Part shown: positions 1 through 4,981 of the stretch, in pieces
How the letters are laid out: the number at the start of each line of letters is the position of its first letter
Position numbering within the stretch: position 1 is the stretch's first letter
NCBI GenBank assembly: GCA_002350445.1
Contig: DEEV01000098.1
Span: forward strand, 7,884-13,257
DNA from: Treponema sp. UBA2869
Lineage (GTDB): Bacteria > Spirochaetota > Spirochaetia > Treponematales > Treponemataceae
Reading direction: 5' to 3'
DNA length: 5,374 nucleotides
The notes under the pieces: model-generated
Databases searched by the model: none
Told to the model about the DNA's origin: nothing
What the model saw: only the letters and a program-made list of their open reading frames with translations
Made by a program: the position numbers and the translations under genes

Positions 1-431
1 ACGTTAAGCTCAGAAATTGCTCCAGTTGCAATAGTTCCCAAAGAATTTTTTACTGTAATTGTAATTCCCCAGCGGTTTACGTGCAGACGAAGCTTTGCAT
101 TTTTAAATTCTTCGTAGCTTGAAAAAGTTTTATCTGTAAACGTGTCGGTCGAGTCATCAAGATTTTCTGCAGAAACTTTAATTTCAGTAATTGTAGAAAC
201 ATCCCTTGCAGACGGCATTAAAACACGCGCATTATTTTCTTCGTATTCCGAAATTACAAAACGTACAATTCCTGTGTTTGTGCGGTCGCCGGAATCTGAA
301 TAAACATCAAAACTGCTATCTGCATCCGCCATGGCAACCGGCGACGAAATCTGAGAACAAGCCACAAAAGTCAAAATTACAAAAAGAGGCACAAATAATG
401 TCTTAAAAAGTGATTTTACTCTGCACTTCAT
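1..431 (-). CDS. Putative lipoprotein, N-terminal 143 codons (3' end outside window)
   Basis: The reading frame opens with ATG at 431-429 and stays open to the left edge, so the C-terminus is missing. Residues 1-25 form a lipoprotein-type signal peptide: basic start (MKCRVKS), hydrophobic core, and a relaxed lipobox FVAC with Cys25 as the predicted lipidated residue. The rest of the visible protein is polar and probably beta-rich, with no motif I can name. An R-V-L-M-P stretch near residue 73, followed by short beta-like segments, resembles N-terminal regions I associate with treponemal lipoproteins of unknown function (memory, not a search). The ATG overlaps the TGA of the upstream lipoprotein gene (ATGA, 431-428), and a G-run at 443-439, 7 bases before the start, is a weak Shine-Dalgarno. 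Expression is therefore probably coupled to the upstream gene. Lipoprotein assignment is fairly safe; function is unknown. Confidence 0.8.
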   Translation of the reverse strand, partial: MKCRVKSLFKTLFVPLFVILTFVACSQISSPVAMADADSSFDVYSDSGDRTNTGIVRFVISEYEENNARVLMPSARDVSTITEIKVSAENLDDSTDTFTDKTFSSYEEFKNAKLRLHVNRWGITITVKNSLGTIATGAISELN

Positions 432-1666
432 AAGCCAGCCCCCGTTTCTGTAATTGTTACTATAAAGTTTGCAGACGAAACGGTTCCGTCTATTCTTGTT
501 ACAATAATAAGCACGTCGTGAACACCAACGGCGTAAGAAGTAAAATCCAAAGTATGAGTATTTTGAATTTCAACAGTTCCATCAGGAATAACAAGCACTG
601 AACCACCACAGAAGAATTGAATCTGAGTAAAGTTTTCGTAGTCCGGGAACGTAAAATCAACGGCTTTTGCTACCGTAGAAGAAACGACCGCACTAACAGT
701 AAGCGATGTATCTGAATATGTTGGGAAGCTTACAGAAATGCCTCCAAAACCGGAAAGACGGTCCCAAATGGCTTTGTAAGATTTATCCGAAGCCGGGTAA
801 GACGTTGGCAAAGCGGCAACTGTGCCTGTTCCGCCGGAAGTAATTTCGTATTCAACAATTTCGTAGCCGGCGCGTGCTGGAATTGAAACAGACAGCGGCG
901 CCTGATAGTAACCGGTTCCACTAAAGTTGTCAGAAGCTGTTCCTGTATCAAAATCTACAATAACAGCAGACTGTTTGCGGTCGTAATAAACCGGAATTGC
1001 AGTTGTTCCGTACGGATTTATTGCCTCTACCGGGATTGTCGAAGTTGGTGTTAAAAAGCCTTCAGGAATTGTAACGAGCGCGGCTGCAGCTGTGTTTGTA
1101 AACGTCTGGCCGTAAAGGGTTTCGCTGGTATAAAGTGAATAGTTTAAGCCATCCACATTCATTATGTAATGGTTTACATGGTAAGGGGTTGTCGTAGAAA
1201 CTTCCCATTCAGCATAAAAAGCGGCCCGCGAATAATTTACATGAAAGCCGGTAAGATATGACAAAGAATTAAGTTCAATATTAACAGGAACTGCGGTATC
1301 CAGCGGGTCTTCGGGGTTTCCAAGATATTTCCAGCCCTTAAAATTAAAACCCGGCACCGCAGAATTTGCAAAACCAACAGGTGTATCGCTTACAGAAAAA
1401 CTTTTTCCAAGCTCGTAATATTCATCTATCGATTTCTGAGAAATTTCAAACGTAGCGGCATAACTTCCGTACGGATTATTAGCTTCATCAAAGGAATAAA
1501 AAGTATACTTAGACGAAGTACTTTCCTTTAATTCTGTACGAAGATCACCAAACCATTCAATTGAACAAGACGAAAGAAGCAGAAGCTGAACAGCTATAAA
1601 TGAGAAAAGACCTTTCCGCAAAGAGAGAACTTTATTCAATTTTTTTAGATAAACCAACCCTTTCAA
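428..1666 (-). CDS. Lipoprotein with InlB-like (Listeria-Bacteroides) repeats and C-terminal Ig-like domain
   Basis: A 412-residue predicted surface or periplasmic lipoprotein. Residues 1-34 form a signal peptide with lipobox LSSC (Cys34 lipidated). Three divergent repeat units of the InlB B-repeat/Flg_new type follow. Unit one covers about 52-156, with GFNFKGWKYL and ending YAEWEV. Unit two covers about 159-231, opening YHVNHYIMN-DG-NYSL and ending VYYDRK. Unit three covers about 233-303, with VDFDTG, PARAGYEIVEYE and ending KAIWDR. Residues about 304-406 look like an Ig-like beta-sandwich. Such repeats are known as extracellular adhesion or spacer modules, so a surface role is inferred; the ligand is unknown. 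The start is TTG (1666-1664). It is chosen because AGGTG lies 4 bases upstream and a strong promoter lies just beyond; there is no ATG start before the signal peptide, though a TTG at codon 10 is an alternative. The 3' end overlaps the next lipoprotein gene by 4 bases. Confidence 0.88.
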   Translation of the reverse strand: MKGLVYLKKLNKVLSLRKGLFSFIAVQLLLLSSCSIEWFGDLRTELKESTSSKYTFYSFDEANNPYGSYAATFEISQKSIDEYYELGKSFSVSDTPVGFANSAVPGFNFKGWKYLGNPEDPLDTAVPVNIELNSLSYLTGFHVNYSRAAFYAEWEVSTTTPYHVNHYIMNVDGLNYSLYTSETLYGQTFTNTAAAALVTIPEGFLTPTSTIPVEAINPYGTTAIPVYYDRKQSAVIVDFDTGTASDNFSGTGYYQAPLSVSIPARAGYEIVEYEITSGGTGTVAALPTSYPASDKSYKAIWDRLSGFGGISVSFPTYSDTSLTVSAVVSSTVAKAVDFTFPDYENFTQIQFFCGGSVLVIPDGTVEIQNTHTLDFTSYAVGVHDVLIIVTRIDGTVSSANFIVTITETGAGL

Positions 1667-1670
1667 GGTA

Positions 1671-1675
1671 CACCT
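1671..1675 (-). promoter_or_regulatory. Shine-Dalgarno AGGTG supporting a TTG start
   Basis: On the minus strand AGGTG is followed by 4 bases (TACC) and then TTG at 1666. It is the only Shine-Dalgarno-like sequence near the 5' end of the 412-residue lipoprotein gene, and it decides in favour of the first TTG over the later in-frame TTG at codon 10. The spacing is slightly short, so the call is moderate. Confidence 0.55.
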
Positions 1676-1682
1676 ATATCAG

Positions 1683-1701
1683 AATATTATACCATAATAT
1701 T
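1683..1701. repeat. Perfect 8-bp inverted repeat covering the -10 element
   Basis: AATATTAT (1683-1690) and ATAATATT (1694-1701) are perfect inverted copies separated by 3 bp (ACC). The dyad covers the -10 hexamer and the TG extension of the lipoprotein promoter. The position suits a repressor operator, but the arms are purely A/T, so chance or a simple AT-rich promoter is a real alternative. No regulator gene is adjacent. Confidence 0.45.
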
Positions 1702-1714
1702 GTGAAAAAAACAA
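1686..1714 (-). promoter_or_regulatory. Extended -10 promoter for the lipoprotein pair
   Basis: Reading the minus strand, a perfect TATAAT (1691-1686) is preceded by TGG (1694-1692), giving the extended -10 form TGnTATAAT. A weak -35 TTGTTT (1714-1709, three of six consensus bases) lies 17 bp upstream. The predicted transcript start is about 1679, leaving a leader of roughly 13 bases that contains the AGGTG ribosome site. The promoter sits in the 112-bp gap after the hydrolase gene, so the two lipoprotein genes can be transcribed independently of the upstream genes. Assignment rests on similarity to a sigma-70-type consensus. Confidence 0.65.
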
Positions 1715-1778
1715 AGATGTGGATCTGGCAGGGCAAAATTTAAATGAAGAATATTTCTTATAAAGTTCTCTGCTGCCA

Positions 1779-2348
1779 CTACCCTTTAGACAACAAACCC
1801 GGAAAGAATGCCTTGAGGGCGCCGAGGGTGGTTGGAGGTCCGTGGCCCGGCATTATGATGGTGCCGTCCTGCTGCGAAAATATTTTCTGTTCAATGTTAG
1901 AGCGCAAAATATATTCAGAATAACTTGAGTTAGTACTTCCAATAGAACCTGCCGAAAGAACATCACCGGTAAAAATTACGTTTTCAATTTTGTAAACAAC
2001 CGAATCGGCTGTGTGCCCCGGAACCGACATATAATGTACCATCATTTTTGCAAGACGAATTTTGCTGTCGCCGGTAATTACGGTTGTATCGTCGCTCGCA
2101 ACTTCCCAGTCTGCCGCAATAATTTTAGGCGAATAAATACGTCGTAAGGTTTTTAATCCAAGCACATGGCTTCCGTGATTATGAGTAATTAAAACTGCGT
2201 CCAGCTTTAAGTGATTTTCTTCAATTCGCGAAATAATGTCGTCGGTAATCTGCCCCGGATCAATAATGATTGCATCGTTTGTGCGTTCGTTTACAATAAC
2301 ATAGCAGTTGGAAAAACCGCCCAGGTTCAGATGAAAGTAAATTTTCAT
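1779..2348 (-). CDS. Metallo-beta-lactamase-fold hydrolase, glyoxalase II-like, with HxHxSH motif
   Basis: A compact 189-residue single-domain protein of the metallo-beta-lactamase superfamily, with no signal peptide and so probably cytoplasmic. Visible family motifs in order are: IIIDPG (residues 27-32), the metal motif THNHGSH (55-61), VPGHTADSV (109-117; His112), FTGDVL (126-131; Asp129) and MPGHGPPT (166-173; His169), close to glyoxalase II/YcbL-like enzymes. In the canonical HxHxDH motif the Asp helps bind the second zinc; here residue 60 is Ser (codon AGC), while His56, His58, His61, His112, Asp129 and His169 are present. Family enzymes hydrolyse thioesters such as lactoylglutathione or related substrates; the actual substrate is unknown, and the substitution may reduce or change metal use. 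The ATG (2348) overlaps the TGA of the pentapeptide gene, with GGAG 7 bases upstream inside that gene, so translation is probably coupled. It is not a resistance beta-lactamase by its motifs. Confidence 0.9.
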   Translation of the reverse strand: MKIYFHLNLGGFSNCYVIVNERTNDAIIIDPGQITDDIISRIEENHLKLDAVLITHNHGSHVLGLKTLRRIYSPKIIAADWEVASDDTTVITGDSKIRLAKMMVHYMSVPGHTADSVVYKIENVIFTGDVLSAGSIGSTNSSYSEYILRSNIEQKIFSQQDGTIIMPGHGPPTTLGALKAFFPGLLSKG

Positions 2349-3025
2349 TTGGTTTCTCCGTCTACAATAGAATTTCCGAATTGTGTATCATTTGCAAAAA
2401 TATGATCCGGTTCCGAGTTAAAAATAGCTTCGCGGGTGTTCGACATTTTAAACGAAATATTTGTTCTTTTTGAATTAAGAAAGTTTGCTTTTTTTAAGTT
2501 GCAATTTCGAAACGAAGTATCAACCAGTTCCGCCAAAATAAAGCGCGAGTTATACAAATCAGAATCATCAAACGAAGACTGAAAAGCCTTAATTCCGTTA
2601 AAATTGCTCTGAATAATTTCGCTCGAAGTTAAAAGCGTGTGTGTAAAAATTGACCCCGAAAAAGAACAGAAGAGCGCATTTGATTTTACAAACATACAGT
2701 CATTAAAAGTTGAAAAATCAAAAATAGAAACCTTAAAACGCAGATTTTCTGCCTTTACGTTAATAAAAGAACACTTTGAAAAATTGCAGCCAAAAAACTG
2801 TTTGTTCGAAATATCTATATCCGAAAACAAAAGTCCTGTTGCATTAAGCCCCACAATTTTATCGTGAGAATGAATGTAGCTGTATACATCCTTCTTAAAT
2901 TTACCCGGGTCGGAAATGTGATCAATGCAATAGTTTTTTCCGTCCTTAAGGTTACCGTTTTCGTCAAAAGTCGAAAGCGCACTGTTTTTGCAGTAATGAA
3001 CAAGACATCTGTTTTGCGTAAACAT
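2345..3025 (-). CDS. Pentapeptide-repeat protein with N-terminal Cys/His (zinc-knuckle-like) cluster
   Basis: A 226-residue protein with two parts. Residues 7-36 hold C7-x4-C12-x20-C33-x2-H36, a spacing seen in small zinc-binding knuckles (inference). Residues about 65-204 form 28 uninterrupted pentapeptides, whose central position is Phe, Leu, Ile or Ala in 26 of 28 (exceptions Arg187 and Thr197) and whose i-2 position is mostly Ser, Cys, Ala or Thr. This is the pattern of a right-handed quadrilateral beta-helix, here about seven coils. There is no signal peptide or membrane segment, so a cytoplasmic protein is likely. Pentapeptide proteins can act as protein scaffolds or DNA mimics (Qnr, MfpA), but nothing here singles out gyrase. 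ATG 3025 is the natural start because the Cys cluster begins at residue 7. No Shine-Dalgarno precedes it; a TATAAT lies 6 bp upstream. The stop overlaps the hydrolase ATG. Confidence 0.88.
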   Translation of the reverse strand: MFTQNRCLVHYCKNSALSTFDENGNLKDGKNYCIDHISDPGKFKKDVYSYIHSHDKIVGLNATGLLFSDIDISNKQFFGCNFSKCSFINVKAENLRFKVSIFDFSTFNDCMFVKSNALFCSFSGSIFTHTLLTSSEIIQSNFNGIKAFQSSFDDSDLYNSRFILAELVDTSFRNCNLKKANFLNSKRTNISFKMSNTREAIFNSEPDHIFANDTQFGNSIVDGETK

Positions 3026-3031
3026 AATTCA

Positions 3032-3060
3032 ATTATAATAGATAAATAAGTAATTTTGAA
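3032..3060 (-). promoter_or_regulatory. Promoter-like -35/-10 just before the pentapeptide gene, possibly leaderless
   Basis: On the minus strand TTCAAA (3060-3055, four of six matches to TTGACA) is followed after 17 bp by a perfect TATAAT (3037-3032). Only 6 bp separate the -10 from the ATG at 3025, so the usual start distance would place +1 at or very near the A of the start codon. It lies in the 43-bp gap after the peptidase gene and would allow separate transcription of the pentapeptide and hydrolase genes. Confidence 0.55.
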
Positions 3061-3068
3061 TAGGCAAA

Positions 3069-4937
3069 TCAGCGCGCTACAAGATTTATGTTGCCGCACA
3101 CGATTCCGTATTTATCAAAGACAAATTCGTTCATTGCGGTAGCGGCGTCTTCAAAAGCGCGGCCTTCGGTCTTGCGTACATAGGAACTGGTATTCGGGAA
3201 CTGTTTTATAACCGACTGCCAGTTAGCGTAGCCCACAAAGTTGTTTGCAACTTCTGAAAGCGGCTGCTGCATAATGTAAGCCATAAATTCATTCTGCATA
3301 AGAACATTATCAGTCTGATCGTAGCCTAAATCTGGCTGAGAAGTCCAGAAATCTTTTATAAACTGAATAGCTTCTGCGTCTGTTGTATAATAAACAGCAG
3401 AAACATAATTACGGAATTCTTCGTCGCGGAAGAAAAGCGTGTGCCAGCCTTCGTGAGCTAAAAGTCTGCGTCTTGACCACTCAGGAGTTTCGCGCGAAAT
3501 AGAAACAAGGCCACCGCCATTTGGCTTTACCATAGAAGCATTTGATTCATCAACAACAAGAATTCCGGTCTTTAAAAGGATTTTCTTTAGCAAAAGTTCT
3601 TCGTTATTAAGCTTAAAATTTTCTTCCTGCACTTTATTAAAGAACCTTGCCATAGTTTCTGAACTGTAATCGTGCGCATTAAAAGCGTGCTTACCTTCCA
3701 GAACTTCATCAGAAACAAGCGTTCCTTTATAACCTGTTTTTTCTGCAAAGAATGCCATTCTCCTGAAAAAGTTATCCTGAATTGCATAATTTCTTATATC
3801 AAAAAAGATGATTCTATCAAAACGATCCCATTCAAAAATTTCAAAATCAACATTGCGCCAGTTGCTCTGATTGTAATTTAAAATAAGACCAGGATCAGTT
3901 TTTACAGGAACAGGAACATTATCCGATTCAGAAGGAGCCTCACTTGCCCTAAGCAAAACAGAAGAAACACAATCACCATTAGAAATAAGTTCAAGCCGGG
4001 TAAAAGGCGCTTTTAAAGCCGCGGTAGGAATAATTACTTTTTTTGCAGGCGCAACGTTATTTATAAAAAGTTTTTCACCGCCAATATTCACTTCGATTTT
4101 AACTGAATTTTTAAGATTTGCCTTAAAATCAGGGGAATCATTTAAGGTAAAGCAAAGCTCAGGCATAAAGCCGTAAGAAGTATTTTGCACCTGAAAAGCA
4201 AGGGAAGCGCCGCTAAAATCAATTATGCGGTTTGTAAAATCTATAATACCGCCGTTAGAAGCAAAACCGTAATATGGAACCTGAGTGGTAGAATCAAAAC
4301 CAATCTGACAAGGCACAACACAGGCACCTAAGATTTTACACTTCATGGAAGAATAAATAAAAAATCCTTCGGGAATATACTTTTCTATTTCCTTATTTTT
4401 TGGAAGCCCAAACGAAACGTCAAAAACGTAAGGTGCATTTTTTTCGTTTCCCTGTATTAAAATGCGGTGATTATTTGGATAAATCTGTTTTATAAATTTT
4501 CCGCGTCCTTTAAAATCTGATTTATCAAGAAAGCCGAACTTAAAAGGCAAATCGTTTACAGAAAAACTTGTCTGATTCTGACGTTTTGTAGGATTAAGTT
4601 TGATGCGTACTGTAAGCGCAACCGAACCGTTTTTTTCGTAAACATTAACAAACTCTTTTTTCTGTTCACTGGTAAACTTAAAGTTTGCATACTGATTGTC
4701 GGAAATAAGTCCCGAACGGCCGCATTTATCAAGGGCAATCAAAGATGAGATTCGCTGCGAGCCTGCACTTTCAAGTTTTACTTTAGAAGATTTTTTTCCG
4801 AACAGAAGGCCAAGCGCAAGAACAAGGTCAACTACAACAACTACAGCAATAAAAAGAACTATAATCTTTTGCTTTTTTTCAAATCCATTATATTTTTGAA
4901 GCAATGTATTTATAAACGACTTAATCTTAGTTTTCAT
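3069..4937 (-). CDS. Membrane-anchored HExxH zinc metallopeptidase of unknown family
   Basis: A 622-residue protein. Residues 1-24 are basic and cytoplasmic, 25-46 form one transmembrane segment without a lipobox, and the rest should be periplasmic (positive-inside rule). Residues about 60-335 are polar and beta-like without a recognisable domain. An acidic/proline linker (332-348) leads to a mixed region (350-460) containing FDRIIFFDIRNYA, RRMAFFAEKTGYKGTL and KHAFNAHDY. The catalytic region has LLAHEGWHTLFF: HEGWH at 495-499, with His495, His499 and general base Glu496. NEFMAY follows at 549-554, where Glu550 is the likely third zinc ligand, the gluzincin arrangement. Seven cysteines are present (72, 200, 206, 210, 262, 323, 614). 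It is a probable envelope protease; substrate unknown. ATG 4937 is chosen because an in-frame stop lies at 4961-4959; no Shine-Dalgarno is visible. The next gene lies 43 bp downstream. I vaguely recall similar treponemal hypotheticals but cannot name a family. Confidence 0.88.
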   Translation of the reverse strand: MKTKIKSFINTLLQKYNGFEKKQKIIVLFIAVVVVVDLVLALGLLFGKKSSKVKLESAGSQRISSLIALDKCGRSGLISDNQYANFKFTSEQKKEFVNVYEKNGSVALTVRIKLNPTKRQNQTSFSVNDLPFKFGFLDKSDFKGRGKFIKQIYPNNHRILIQGNEKNAPYVFDVSFGLPKNKEIEKYIPEGFFIYSSMKCKILGACVVPCQIGFDSTTQVPYYGFASNGGIIDFTNRIIDFSGASLAFQVQNTSYGFMPELCFTLNDSPDFKANLKNSVKIEVNIGGEKLFINNVAPAKKVIIPTAALKAPFTRLELISNGDCVSSVLLRASEAPSESDNVPVPVKTDPGLILNYNQSNWRNVDFEIFEWDRFDRIIFFDIRNYAIQDNFFRRMAFFAEKTGYKGTLVSDEVLEGKHAFNAHDYSSETMARFFNKVQEENFKLNNEELLLKKILLKTGILVVDESNASMVKPNGGGLVSISRETPEWSRRRLLAHEGWHTLFFRDEEFRNYVSAVYYTTDAEAIQFIKDFWTSQPDLGYDQTDNVLMQNEFMAYIMQQPLSEVANNFVGYANWQSVIKQFPNTSSYVRKTEGRAFEDAATAMNEFVFDKYGIVCGNINLVAR

Positions 4938-4981
4938 AACAGCAACTGTATCATTTATTTAAAAAAGTTTATACTAGAATA
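4938..4981. promoter_or_regulatory. Divergent promoter region between the peptidase and plus-strand genes
   Basis: Only 44 bp separate the two divergent ATGs. On the plus strand TATACT (4970-4975) ends 6 bp before the ATG at 4982, with no good -35 and no Shine-Dalgarno. On the minus strand the overlapping sequence reads TATAAA (4973-4968), which would start a transcript near 4961 with a 24-base leader for the peptidase; a weaker TACAGT (4950-4945) lies 7 bp before its ATG. The two AT-rich -10 candidates overlap on opposite strands, so the promoters probably compete or form one symmetric promoter. This is consensus matching only. Confidence 0.45.

Noticed and set aside
206..406. Plus-strand open frame of 66 codons
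   Set aside because: It lies antisense inside the lipoprotein signal peptide and N-terminal region, has a low-complexity basic product and no ribosome site. It is a shadow of the minus-strand gene.
1726..1778. Possible terminator after the hydrolase gene (TGGCAG/CTGCCA inverted repeat, and a small AAGAA/TTCTT hairpin)
   Set aside because: The first stem is 6 bp with a loop of about 41 bases and the T-run lies a further 10 or more bases away; the second is a 5-bp A/T stem without a proper T-tract. Neither is a convincing intrinsic terminator.
2637..2867. Plus-strand open frame opposite the pentapeptide gene
   Set aside because: It is the antisense image of a regular five-codon repeat and has no support of its own. 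The same holds for the other frames overlapping the large minus-strand genes.
1779..3025. Antibiotic-resistance pair (beta-lactamase plus Qnr-like protein)
   Set aside because: The hydrolase has glyoxalase II-type motifs and no secretion signal, and the pentapeptide protein lacks recognisable Qnr loops and has an extra Cys/His cluster. The fold names alone do not support resistance.
3027..3061. ATTCAA/TTGAAT inverted repeat flanking the pentapeptide promoter
   Set aside because: Arms are only 6 bp, A/T-rich and 23 bp apart, and one arm is largely the -35 hexamer itself; chance is likely.
1779..4937. A new defence or toxin-immunity system formed by peptidase, repeat protein and hydrolase
   Set aside because: There is no nucleic-acid-acting domain, no toxin, no mobile-element context, and an internal promoter separates the peptidase from the other two. 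The grouping may be mere adjacency.
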